A DNA stretch of 64,000 nt from Brugia malayi (GCF_000002995.4 NW_025062475.1:186001-250000); one strand, 5' to 3'. Shown: positions 26,405 to 39,500, counted from the stretch's first letter. Translations and numbers: made by a program. Notes: generated by a model not told the origin, from the sequence alone.

Positions 26405-26732
26405 CCATTATCATCAATTATCACCTTATCAGCAATTATCACCTTATCAGCAATTATCACCTTATCATCAATTATCACCTCATCATCAATTATCACCTTA
26501 TCATCAATTATCACCTTATCAGCAATTATCACCTTATCAGCAATTATCACCTTATCAGCAATTATCACCTTATCATCAATTATCACCTTATCAGCAATTA
26601 TCACCTTATCATCAATTATCACCTTATCAGCAATTATCACCTTATCATCAATTATCACCATTATCATCAATTATCACCTTATCAGCAATTATCACCTTAT
26701 CAGCAATTATCACCTTATCAGCAATTATCATT
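26405..26732. repeat. 18-bp minisatellite, about 18 copies, two TTATCA per unit
   Basis: Tandem TTATCACCTTATCAGCAA or TTATCACCTTATCATCAA. Units differ at one position (G or T), which alternates irregularly along the array. As 18 is a multiple of three, long frames run through it on both strands, but their periodic Ile-Ser-Asn or Asp-Lys-Val products are artefacts. The core TTATCA-CC-TTATCA matches the 20-bp array at 17089 apart from one base. Confidence 0.95.
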
Positions 26733-27925
26733 ATACTTGTTTTCTGATTAAGTTTAAAATTAAATTTCATCTCAGTATCATTCACATTCTATTGTTTGAA
26801 TATTATGAGAAATTTTAAAAAATTTTTTTGCAATTTTAGCAAGAGAAATTAGCATTAATGGAAAGCTTCTGATAATGTTCAAAATTTAATTTTAAAGAAA
26901 TAAAAGTAAACTTAATGCATTCACATGAATTTGTTAAATTTTATAAGAAAAAAAGAAAAGTTTATTAAATTTTATTCATTAATTATTAATCAAAAGTAAA
27001 ACATTTAGTAATGTAACTTAGAAGTAACAATTTCTAATGTTTATATTTTATGATTATGCATAGAATTAGTCGAGATTTTTAAGTTTTTTTTTTTTTTGAA
27101 GTTGAGAATATCGATATTGTTGTACTTTGAATAACTTTGAATTGTAATTAGTCTTTAGTTGAAAAGTTTTGTTCGTTTTTTTTTTTTTTTTTCTTTTACT
27201 GAATTTTAAAATTAGGAAAAAGATTTCATCTTTTGATGTACTACTAATTCATATTTTCAGAGAATAAATTTAATCATTAAAAAATTCATTTCATCTTTTT
27301 GCACTTTTTTATACTTTGATAATATCTTTTTATTAAACCAAAAGTTTTTCTTTTTTTTTTCTTTTTTCGTTTTCCTTTTTTTTTTTTTTCGATTATTCAT
27401 TTTACGATTGACAAATTGTTATTATCAAATATTATATGATTATTTCTACGTTGATATCATTTTATATAATTATAAGAAATGATACGTTTTCGGAAATTCG
27501 TCATTATTTAAAAAATTATATTATTTGAATAGAAAAATAATAAAAATCATCGCTGACTTAAAAAAGAAAAAATTAGAATTCATAATTTCAAGATGGAATG
27601 TCATATTTGAAATAATATTTCTTATTATTTTATTTTGTTGAGAACAATAAAATTGATTAATTGATTAGATACTGACGAAAATTTTCTCGTCATTCTATCA
27701 TTTATCACCATTTTTGTATTGAACTAAATTTTAGAAAATTTCTTTCTTCTTTTCTTTTTTTTTTTTTTTTTCAAATTAACTTATATGCCTTTGAAATATA
27801 AGATATTACACCACAATTATTTCCATTTTATCATAATATCGCTAAAGTTAAAATTTTGTATAATTGTTTATTTCAGTAGTAATTAATGTTAACAATCATA
27901 CTGATACTAATATTTATTGTTGTTA
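26733..27925. other. A/T-rich desert, no gene seen
   Basis: Poly-T and poly-A runs. No exon or RNA gene recognised. Confidence 0.6.
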
Positions 27926-28316
27926 TGATTATGATTACTATTCATTCTTATTATTATTTTATTATCATTGTTATTAATATTATTATTATTTTATTATCAT
28001 TGTTATCAATAATATTATTACTAATTATTATTATTATTATCAATTGTTAATTAAGTAATAATAATAACACCACTATTTAATATATTGTAAATTATATTAC
28101 GATTATAATGATAGTAATAATGATAATAATAGTAACAGTACTTAATATATTATAAATCATATTACGACCATAATAATAGTAATAATAATAAGACCACTAT
28201 TTAATACATTATAAATTATATTACGACTATAATAATAATAGTAATAATGATAATAATAATAATAATAATGATACTAATAGTAACAATGATAATAATAATA
28301 ATAACAGCAATGTAAT
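27926..28316. repeat. TTA/TAA trinucleotide region arranged as a large inverted repeat
   Basis: The left part (about 27945-28040) is rich in TTATTATTATT, and the right part (about 28055-28310) in AATAATAATAAT, turning over around CAATTGTTAATTAAG. Within the right part, a 60-70 bp unit holding CACTATTTAATA, TTATATTACGA and (TAATAATAG) recurs about three times. The arrangement could form a large A/T hairpin. Confidence 0.75.
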
Positions 28317-28317
28317 C

Positions 28318-28485
28318 TTCGGGGCGTGACTATTGCGCAGAGAATGAATTTGAAAAGCCACGCCTCAGTTGTTAGATGGGAATGTGTCCGTCCGTCCGTC
28401 CGTGTCTATCCGTCGTCCGTTCATTACTTTCAAATCGTTGACATGCCGCTTTGTTATCCGTTGTTTCCGTCTAGGGCTGATATCT
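28318..28485. promoter_or_regulatory. CpG-bearing island, candidate promoter or enhancer
   Basis: This is one of very few normally mixed stretches in the desert, with about 14 CpG in 165 bp. It holds GGGGCGTG and CCACGCC (KLF/Sp-type GC boxes, mutually complementary in GGCGTG/CACGCC), TTGCGCA, four TCCGTCCGTCCGTCCG steps and ATCCGTTGT. It lies 2.1 kb upstream of the ephrin start codon. No convincing exon is present; a 5' leader or distal promoter of the ephrin gene is possible. Confidence 0.4.
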
Positions 28486-30578
28486 ATACTGATTGATCGT
28501 TTATTAATATCATTTTTCAATTGTTCAAATTATAGTAGTGTTATTGTTATATTTTTAGAATCACTAATTTTTGAAATGTTTAATTAATTAAACTTTGATG
28601 TTGCTAGTAGGTATGTAATGCAAAAAATAATTTATTCATAATAATAATAATAATAATTGTAATATTTAAGTTTTAAAATGAATTTAAAGATCAAACTTTA
28701 GCTATTAAAAGGAAAAAAAAAAAAAAAAGGAGTAATTACTTTAGCGAATGTAAAGCGCTTTTCATCAATATTTTATGACATAACTTGAAATGAGAAATGA
28801 GTGAATAAATTAAGATGAAAAAAAGATAATGAAATTTAATTAAATTTAAAGCAACTACTAGCATGAAATGATATAGAGGAATTGTAAGGTAGAAAGGGGA
28901 AAAAAAAAAAAAAAAAAAAAACGAATGAAAATAATCACTTTGTACTCTAACATTTTCATTTCCTATTACTTATTTAAAAAAAAAAAAAAATAAATTTACA
29001 TTTTTTTTTTTTATGTTTATATTTTATGATTTGAAAAAGAACACTGTTCCAACCATTTTTACAAAAAAAAAAGGAGCGGTAATAAATTTTAATCGGATGA
29101 TGAAGTTGAGATGAAAAGGTGACGGTGAAACATAAAAATGAGGTCATTGTCGACATTTTAGTTCATTTATTATATAGTTTTTTTCATTTTTTTTTTTTTT
29201 TAAATAAAATTTTATGACCTATTTATATATTTTTGCATAATATCTAATTGAATTAAGTGAAATCTTCCAAAAAAAAAAAGTATGAAAAAGTATTCAAAAA
29301 TCCTAATTCTTCGTCATTTTTTCTTTTCTCTTTTTGAATTAAAAGGCATAATTTTGAGTGATTTTATAATTAATTTGAAAATTATATCAAAAATCATTCT
29401 GATGAGGAAGATGATGGAGTTTTTTTTTTAATTTTATAAAATGATAAAAGTTTATCATTTAATTTCATTCTTTCAACAAAGTCATAATGACGTATATACG
29501 AGTTAAAAAATTGAAATTAGATTAAACAAATAATGTTTAACCATTTCAATTATTCAATTATTTTTTTTTTTTTTTTTTTTTTTTTAGTTTAACAAATTTG
29601 TATCAAAAATAGACCTTAATTTTTCACGTAGAAAAATTTTTATTTATACTTATAAAGTACACTGTTTTAGTTGGAATATAATTTTAATTTAAAGTCCATT
29701 TTTTTATTTTTACTTTTTGTCAATTTTTTTAAGTGAGCGAAATAGTTAAATTGCTTTCTAACTATGTTGGTGAATGTAATATTAATATTTAAAAAAAAAA
29801 ATTGAAAAAAATTTATTGATATTTAAATTTTTTTTTTTTTTTTTGAATAATTAAGTTCTAGGATTTTGGTAGAATTTGTTAGAAAATGATTAAGTTACAG
29901 GGTTGCTAGGGTTAACAAATTCAATCTGTAATAATGATGGATTAGTTCTATTCGTGTTCCGGAACGGATGTAATCCGTAATCCGTTGTCACGAAATAGTA
30001 ATATTGCGATTTTTCAATTTCCTATAAATCATTTTGTTTTATGCTCTCACTTTTATAATTAATTGCATTGCAATTGCTTTTATTCAAATTAAACGATCGG
30101 CGATAATTTGTGAAGCAATAATATGTTACATAATTAATTAGCATCAAAATTTGCATAAATTGTAATTAAAAAAATGAATTTAATTAGTTTTAATAAAAAA
30201 TTTTTTGATTAAAAATTTTCAATTTCTTTTTTTTTTTTGATAAAATACTTTTAATTTATAGTTATTATATTATTTGCAAATGTTATATGCTAAATCGTTA
30301 TCAATTCGAAACAAATAATAATTAATCGTATTACATTTCATTTTTTTTTATTATTATTATTGCAATAAAATAAATGAATGATTAATTTCAGGTTTCAAAG
30401 AAAGAAAATTGATAAATTGGTAGAGATGAAATCAAATTAATAAACAATTTTACTGCTATTTAATAATTATTAAAGAAACGAATAAAATTATTTTTGTTTT
30501 TTTTTTTATTTTATTTTTTCTTTTCCTTTTTTTTTTTTTGTTTTTAAATTTGAATACATTCAATGACGACTTTTCGTC
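28486..30578. other. Region upstream of the ephrin gene
   Basis: A/T-rich, with poly-A/T runs and a second small CpG cluster at 29956-29990. No exon found. The transcription start of the ephrin gene may lie here or in the 28.3-28.5 kb island. Confidence 0.5.
29956..29990. promoter_or_regulatory. Palindromic CpG cluster
   Basis: GTTCCGGAAC is a perfect 10-bp palindrome (29956-29965). It overlaps ACGGAT-GTA-ATCCGT, a 6-bp inverted repeat (29964-29978), which is followed by ATCCGTTGT (29980-29988). That last word also occurs at 28456-28464. TTCCGGAA contains the ETS core GGAA on both strands. A regulatory role is inferred. Confidence 0.35.
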
Positions 30579-30581
30579 ATG
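30563..30581 (+). promoter_or_regulatory. Hairpin and overlapping upstream ORF at the ephrin start codon
   Basis: ATGACGA (30563-30569) and TCGTCAT (30574-30580) form a perfect 7-bp stem with a CTTT loop. The right arm covers two bases of the ephrin ATG (30579-30581). The left arm starts another ATG that opens a 20-codon frame in a different phase, ending at 30625 inside the ephrin signal peptide. If both are in the mRNA, they could limit translation. Confidence 0.4.
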
Positions 30582-33500
30582 CTAATCAATCTTATCATTC
30601 TATTACTACTGGATATAATCAGTGATTATTATCATATTGTTGAAGCACGTCGTCTTCCAGATATCTACTGGAATAGTACTAATCAAATGTAAGTCTCTTT
30701 TTTTTTTTTTTTTGTAAATTTAAAATTTTAAAATATGATACTTTTAAAGTATAATAGAAATTTTAATGATTAATTAAGCTTTGAAATTTTAAAAAAATAG
30801 CAATTTCAAAATATAATAAGCAATTTTAATGATTAATTAAGCTTTAAATTTTTGAAATATGGTAGCATTTAAATGTGATGAAAATTTTAATGGTTAATTA
30901 AATTTGAAATTTTAAAATGTGATAACTTTTAGAAATTTGAATGATTAATTAAATTTTATGATATAATAAATAATACGCAAATTTTTGAAATATAATAAAT
31001 ATATTTTTTTTAAACTAATAATCTTTAAATAAATAATATTTAATATTTCAGAAAGAAAAAATGATTAGTAATAGTAATAATTATTATTTTAAATTGAATT
31101 CTTTTTTTTTTTTTGTTTAATTTTCAATAAAAATAAATTTTTATTTAATAATTTTTAGAATAATTTTTTTTTTTTTTTTTAAGAGATTAAAAGAAATTAA
31201 TTTATTGTTAGTCAAACTTATAATATCATAATTTTCTCATTTAACTTTTTTTTTTTTTTTTAAATTAAAATATTATAAATTTATTTATTTTATCGATTCG
31301 TTTTCGTTTTGTTTGTAAAAATTTATTCATTTGTTTACTCTTTACGGTAGATTATTTCATGTTTACTAGCCTCTTAACAACGATTAAATGTGGATGGTAA
31401 TGTTTTACTAAGAGCTTCTAATTACACTTAAAGTTAAGTAAACAATTGGGTAAATTATGTTGATCCCTCATACCTGTTTAATTCTAGGTTTTTTTTGAGT
31501 ACCACCTGGGGATTTTTTATGGGTAAAACGGAGGGAAAAAGTATGGTTACTTCTCAAATTTCGGCAGGTGCAGTGATGATTTTTTTTAATGGTATGATTA
31601 AGAAATGAAAATTTTCTTTTCTTTTTTTTGTTCGTATTTATCGGTTTCTCTTTCAGATTTTTTCCAATTTAAGTTTTCTTTTTTTCATTTTTAATTGCAA
31701 TTAGCTAATTTGTTTTTTTTTTCTTTTTTTTTTTAAAAGCTTTAAGATTAAAATAGAATTAAATCTGTGTTATTTGTAAGCAAATATTTAATATAGCTAA
31801 AATGAACATTGAAATCGTTGAATTTTAACATTTCAATCAAAAGTAAGAAAAAATCTTTTTTTTTTTTTTTAAAAAAAAAAGAGAGAGAAATTCTATTTTT
31901 TGTTTTTTTTTTCTTTGTTTTTTGTCGCTAACTTTTGCACAAAAAAAAAAAAAAAAAATTCCAATTAAATGATTTTTTTTTTTTTTTATAGCAAAATGAA
32001 ATTTAAAAAGAAAACTGGTTGTTGAATTTTTTTTTCTTTCTGAAATGCATAAAGAATGAAATGAAATTCGTTTGACCTTAAATTGGATTAACTTTTTTTT
32101 TTTTTTTTCATTTCATTTTATCATTACATACATAAACAATAATTGAAATGTTAATTAAATTAACGGCTAAATTACTAAAATTTAAAATTTACTTTATTTT
32201 TGAAAAATTTGCTAAAATATTTGAAAGTTTTTTCGTCACTTTACTTCCAAATATTGACGGCTAAATTACTAAAATTTAAAATTTACTTTATTTTTGAAAA
32301 ATTTGCTAAAATATTTCAAAGTTTTTTCTTCACTTTATTTTCAAATGCCTGATAAATTTAAAACTTCACTATCAATATTTTTCAGTTTTAAAATTTCTTA
32401 ATCAATTTTATTTATAATATTTATTTATCATTATTGTTGCTGAAAAATGAGAAAGAAAAATAAAAAAGAACTGTCATCTGCATGTGACAATATTTGCTTA
32501 ACTAAAAAAGAAAAATATAAATGTTTTTTACTTTCGATTCACTCATATGTGCGACAATTTTATGGAAAAAATTGTTTGAAAATTTTTGGATTTTCTTTTT
32601 CCTTTTTTTTTTTTTTTTGAAATTTCAGATCAGAGAGCAAAATTCTCTTTCATTTTTCTCATTTTTATCTTTTCCTCTAATAAATTTATTTATTATCAAA
32701 AAAAGAAATATACAAATGATAAAAGAATATTTTCCCAGCTGTTTCCATCACTAATCTTTCATTGTTTGTATGTTTTTTTTTTTTTTTTTTTTTGTAGTAA
32801 TAATAAAAATGAATCAGATTAGTGAACAGTTCAATGAATAGATCATTAATTCAAATTTCTATCAAATAGATCAATTCATATTTGTGAATAAAAATTTTGA
32901 TTTATTACTTATTGCATTGATCAATTGATACGAAAGATATTATTTTATGAGAATTAAATTATTTTGCTGAGCAAAATTTTTGTTTAGCAATGAAGATAAA
33001 TAACTTTTTTTTAGCAATAATTAATGTGTGAGAAAATGAAAAGATAGCAATAAATTCGAATTCGATTATTAAAAATTTCAAAAATTATATAATAAAATTT
33101 AAATCGAATTTTTTGTTTTTTTTGTTTTTTTGAAATTATAATTTAATGATTTAATCAATCAGTCAGTCAGTGGTTGATTTTATTTTATTTTTTGCAAACC
33201 TTTGATTTCTATTTTTGTTAAATTTATTTACTTAATTTTCAAACAAAAATTTAATCTTTTTTTAAAAAAAAAATGAAAAACAAAAATGAATAAAATTGTC
33301 AAAAATTTCATTCTTACAATAAAATTTATTCCATTTAATTCAGACTATAATTTAAAAAAAAAAAAAAAAAATTATTCAACTACTTTTTTTTTCTTTTTTC
33401 TTATTTTATATATTAAAATTATATCATTGCTTTATTTTCATTTTTAATTTTGCAATAACAAAAAAAAAAAAAAAAAGGAAAAGAAAAATATATATTTTTT

Positions 33501-36500
33501 TTTTGTGTGAAAAGAAAAATATATATTTTTTTTTTTGTGTGTGAAAAGAAAAATTGTTTTCAAAAACTATTTAAAATTTTTTTCTTTTGTTTTTGCCCTT
33601 TTTTTTTCAAATAATATGAATGAATAAATAAATAAATAACAATTTATAATTTATGAATTGTTGTTTACTTATTTGTAATGAAATAGCATTGAATATAAAT
33701 GATAAATTAATTCATTTTAATTTCCATATGTTAACCTTATGCTTTATCATCTATCCATTTTGTTTACAATGCTAAAACCTTTAACTAAAAGTTTCTTTTT
33801 CATTTGTTTGATAATTTTATATTTTATCAAAATTTATATTTTGACACTTTACTATTACTCTCATTAACTGGATTAGTTGCTTGAGTAAAATTTCATAAAG
33901 TTAACGAAAAGATAATCAAATTTTCAAATACTAATAAGTAATGAATTACATTTAGTTCCATTATTGGACTACATTTTTAGTTGTCAATTTTAATTACTTA
34001 ATGGAAGTTACATTTTTCTCTCTCTCTCTCTCTCTCCCTCTCCCTCTCTACCTCTCTTTCTTACTTTTTCAAAATAATTAACTGAAATTTGAATGCATAA
34101 TTTTCTTTATAAATAGTAGAAATTTTAAAATTTGATAATATATTACAATTTCTTTCTTCTTTTTTAGTTAAAAAAAATTTTTTTAAGAAAATTATTTAAC
34201 AACTATTTTTTTTTTTTGATTAAATAATATTAAAAGTATAAATTAATAACTAATTTATCATCAGTTTTATTTAATTTAAAAAAAAAAAGAAGAAAAAGTG
34301 CTATTTACTCAATTGTTTTTCATTTTTTAATTTATATATATTTTTTTTAAAAAATTATAAATTTTATAAATGCAATTTTGATGTTAAAAAACAAAACAAA
34401 ATTTTTTTTATTTAAATTTAAATTTCTAATTCTAAATTTATATTCTAAAAAAATAAATAAATCGAATAATTTAAGAATTAAAATAGTAAATAGCTTTTTT
34501 CTTCTCATTTTTTTTTTTGCATTATTGATTAATTTAATAGATAGTCCAAAGGCAGATGTTTTTTTTTTTTTTTTTCTTGAGAAATAATCTTCCCAAAACG
34601 ATTAATTTGAAGAGCTTTTTTCTTTTTTTTAATGCTCAATGGACCGAGAATTTAATATTATTAAATTGTAATAATATAAAATATAAGTTAGATTAATTTT
34701 TTTTTTAAAAAAGAGAAAATGAAATTAATTTTTAAAAAATTAAAAAAAAAGAAACATTTAATTTTATTTGATTAATTTATTTTAATTTTTTTTTTTTTCT
34801 ACTTCTAATTTCATTTCTTTCTTACATTTTTCTTTTTTATTTTACAAAAAAAAAAAAAAAAAAAAGGGAGAGAGAGTGAAAGAGAAAAAAAGAAAAAATT
34901 TATAATTAATTTTAAACGAATGAAAAAAATTTTTGTGAAATATTTTTATTCTATTCTTTTATCAAATTTTTAGCAAAATATTATTTCGTTGTTTTTTTTT
35001 TTCCTTTTCTTTTTTTTTTTTTTTTTTAAATTTTGAAAGTTATTTGATGGCATAGTTAAATTGAATAAGTAATAATTGACTAGTTTTGATGATTGAAAAG
35101 AGGATGAAATTTCACATTCTACCAACAAAATTACATTTTAAATTTAAATTTCTCTTTTCTTTCTTCTCTTTTTTCTCTCTCCCTCTCTCCCTCCCTCTCT
35201 CTCTCTCTCTCTCTGTGTTCCTTTGTCATATTCTGAATTGATGTGCAAATTTGCTAATGATTTGATGATAGTGAAAATTCCCTTTCCGGACTAGTCTTTA
35301 GCATGTAATACTTAACTAAACTACTTTACTCCCCCTCTCCCTCTCTCTCTCCCTCTCTCTCCCTCCCTCTCTCTCTCTCATCACTTTCTCATTTTATAAA
35401 ATAAAATAAAAAAAAAAAAAGGTTTGAAAGACAAATTTGGTTTTCAATTTTATCTTACGGTCATTTCCTACTTGCACTAACTATTCTTTAAAATTTTTAT
35501 TAAAATTTTTGTTTTGTTGAATTTTTTTTTTTTTGTTAATTATTAGCATAAATAAAAATTATTTATTAAAATTAAATGATCATTTCAATCATATAGCAAA
35601 AATTTTGTAAATTATATGTAATTTCAATTCATTGAATTAAATTAAAATTAGACAAATTAAGTGAGAAAAAAATTTTTTTTTTCTTAGCATTTTAAGTTAT
35701 TTTATTATTATTATTATTATTATTACTACTATTATTATTATTATTTATTATTATTATTATTATTACTACTATTACTATTATTATTATTACTACTACTATT
35801 ATTATTATTATTATCACTATTATTATTATTTATTATTATATTGGTATAATGAATAATGATGAAATTAAATTTTTTTTTTCAAATTTTAAACTTAAAATTT
35901 TTTTTTAAATTAAATTTTTCCAAATTTAAAGATTTAAAAATTTTTCACTTTCTAATTTTCATTTTCTGTTAGCATACATTAGCTGAGAGGGAAGAAGAAT
36001 TAGTTAGCTGCATGTATTGTGTGGTAAATTCATAAATGAAAAGTGAAGCTAAATCTTTGTTTGAAATGAAAAAGAAGAAGAAAGAAAGGGAGAGAGAGGT
36101 AGAGAGGGAGGGAGAAAGAGAGGGAAAGAGAGAGGGAATGATTTGAATAAGAGGAAAGGATATATCAATTATATATATATAGAAAGGCAAATCATTAATC
36201 GTTAACTTAGACTTAGTTTAGATTCTTTGAATGATGAAAAAGGGATTGATGAATTTTTACAAGTCACATTTTAAAACTTTTATTTCATCCTTTTTTTTTT
36301 TTTATTTTTTCCCTCTCTGCAAAAAATGAAAAAAAAAAAACTGAAAAAAATTAATAATTAATTCTTTTTTCTTTTTTCCAAATTAATGAAATTCTTGAAA
36401 AGTTAAAAAGAAAAAAAAAAAAAGCTTTTTTATGCATATTTTTAAAATATTTTAAGTTAATGAAAAAACGAAAGAAAGAAAAAAATTTTAATATTATGAG

Positions 36501-39500
36501 AGGAAAAAAAAAAAAAAAATGAAAGAATGACTAATAAAACTATGAAATATTAGTTGATTTGATAAAAAATATATATATAACATATTTATTTATTTATTTT
36601 GTTTTGTTTTTTAATTTTATTATCTTTTTAATATGAATGAAAAATTTTTTCCATAATTTTAAGCAAATAAATTTAAATTTTTCTCTTTTTTTTTTTTTTT
36701 TTTGCTGAATAATTTTCACGATAAAATATATATTACAAGCTATTTATAGTAAGCTTATTTATCTCTTTAGCTAGCTTTATTTATTTACAAGAAAATTTTG
36801 CGCTTTTCTCGATGGCTGGATGGATGGATGGATTGATTTGATGGAATAACAATTGTATGGAAATTAAATTTTCCCTTCCTTCCATTCTAACTTTATAATA
36901 TCATCATGTTTAATGATGCTTTCTAATTAATGTTTGAAATAATTTGTGTTAAAAAATAATTTAAATTTATTTATCATTTTTTTTTTCGGTGCTAATTAAA
37001 AATATTATTGATTAATATTTGATAATAATTATTTTAGCTAATGAGGGAAAAAAAAGAGCAGGATGTGTTTTATAAAATAAAACTTTTATTAATGAATAAA
37101 CAATAATTGATATAATTAACAAATGTTATTACTGACAATGAATAATTAGTTAATTAATTAATTAATTGATTACTAACTCAATTAACACAGCAATATTACA
37201 CAAAAGCATATAATTTTATCCTAAATCTAAGATATTGAATGATTTACATTCGATCATTTCATTTAATTTCATTTTAGTTTTTTTTTTTTTTTTTTTTTTT
37301 TTCGTTGAATTGAAGAATTAAACGATTCCGGAAATGCATGTAATGCCGGATTTTTTCAGACAATAGTGGAACATAAAAATCATCCGTCCGAAGATTATTT
37401 CTCTTTTTTTCTTTTTTCCTAGACACATAACATGAAATGAATAATCAAATAAAATATTCCGAAAATTTAAACAAATTTTTATTACTATTCCGGATCTTTC
37501 TTCCTTTTTTTTTTCTTTTTTTCCTTATCATTTACTGTTTAATTTATATTTATTTCATTAAAAATATATAAACATATTTATATATTTTTAGTATTACATT
37601 AATTATATTTTATAAAATATAACTTACAATTTAGATAGCAGTACAATGCTAATGTTAATATATTTGTAAAAAATAAATAAATAAATAAATTTTTGAAATG
37701 TTATCAAATTTCAAATTTTGATAAATTTAATAGAAAATTAAAAGTAGAAATTTTTAAATATTTACAATCAGTGGATGTAAAATTGAACTTTGACATACCA
37801 TTTCTGATATGACAAAAGGATGACACTGTCATTCCTTTTATACGGTAGTTGAATGATTTATTAGCTTAGACATCATGCTGTGATCTTTCTTTTCATCTTA
37901 CTCAATCAAGGTTATCATCGAAGAATTCATTATCAGCGATCACAGAATAGCATTATCAAAGTTATCATATATTTACTGTCAATCATTTCATTCATTGCAA
38001 ACTTTTGAATTTATTAAAAAAAAAAAAAAGGAAAAAAAAAGGGGAAAAGTTAATAATTAATAACATTTAATTAACATCAAAAAAAAAAAAAAAATGAAAT
38101 GAAATGAATAAAAATTAATCAATGAAATATAATTAATATCAAAATTTATCTAACAAACAAACAAAAAGAAAAGTTATTTAATTAAATTAATTAAATTTTA
38201 ACATTTATACTTTAAAAAAAAAAAAAGTATAAATGCTATAGATTAGATAAATCTTTAATTTTTCATAAACATATTGAACGACTTACATTCGATAATCTTT
38301 AATTTTTTTTTTTGAAATTTAAATTAATGATAGTAACAGCGATGATAATAGTTGTAGTAAATGATAATTAAAATTTTAACAATGATTTAAAAATAGCAAA
38401 CAGTAAATGATAAATGATATCAGTTTGCTAAAATTTAGTGATTAAATTGATTGATGATAAACAATGATAGCAAATGATATAAAATATGCGAATATTAAAT
38501 ATTCTTTTCATTTAAAAAGTACCTCTTCTCTTTGCATTTTGCATTGTTTGCATATGCTAATTACCATTTGGATATGCTATCAATCATTTCTTCTTTTCTT
38601 TTCTTTTTTTTCTTTTTTCTTCCTGTTGATTACGAATCATTAATTTCCGGTTTCAATTTTAAATCTGTTCTGTTCATTCATTTTACTGTAGAACTAAATT
38701 ATTTCATTTATATGAAAATTTCAATGGAAAAGAAGAAAAAGAAAAAAACGAGCAAATTGTAAAAATTAAATAAAATTTATAATCAAAATTTTAAAAATTT
38801 AATTGTTCATTTTTTTTTTTTTTAATTTTCAAATATTTATTTTTGGTATTTAATACTTCTTTTCTTAATCTTACATAATTACTTTTGTAAATAAATAAGT
38901 TAGACTAATTTATTTATTTAATAACTAACTATGCCATTTATACGTTTGAACAATTTCAGATGCATTTACCTGGTTAATATACCTTTGACAATTATTATAC
39001 GGTCAATTATACATACCTACCTCCTGGATGACCTCTTGTTACCGATCTTTCCTGTCAACACTATTTACAAACTATCAGTCAATATTAATAATATCATCTC
39101 TCTCTCTCTTTCTCTTTCTCTCCCTCTCTCTCTCTCATCGTTTTAAGATGAATAAAATAGTCATCAAATAATAGCTATTTTAAGAATCTTATAATTATCA
39201 ATCATTATTGTTTTCTTTTTTTATTTGTAATAAAATTAAATTAATATTATGAAAAAAATTGATAAATATAATTGATTATAATTTAATCAAAAATATTATT
39301 ATTTTTTTTTTTTTTAATCGAATTTAATCAAATTTATGTTTATTATTGTAATTTATAATTTTTATTATATTTTTTTATTTGATAAATTAATCGATAGTTT
39401 AGGTTTCGTTTTTTTTTCCTTCTTTTTTGAACTTATTTTAAATTTTAAAATTGATTTTGTTTTTTCTTTGAATTTATTTTATTTATTTCTAAAAAGAGTA

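Noticed and set aside
26272..26818. Long frames on both strands (about 130-146 codons)
   Set aside because: Both are readings of the 18-bp minisatellite, with strictly periodic products.
28369..28587. 72-codon frame across the CpG island
   Set aside because: It does not begin with ATG, has no recognisable domain, and the frame runs into A/T-simple sequence. The island looks regulatory rather than coding.
7024..30578. Transposon or endogenous virus remains in the desert
   Set aside because: I looked for reverse-transcriptase, transposase and integrase motifs and terminal repeats with target duplications and saw none; the space is tandem and simple repeats.
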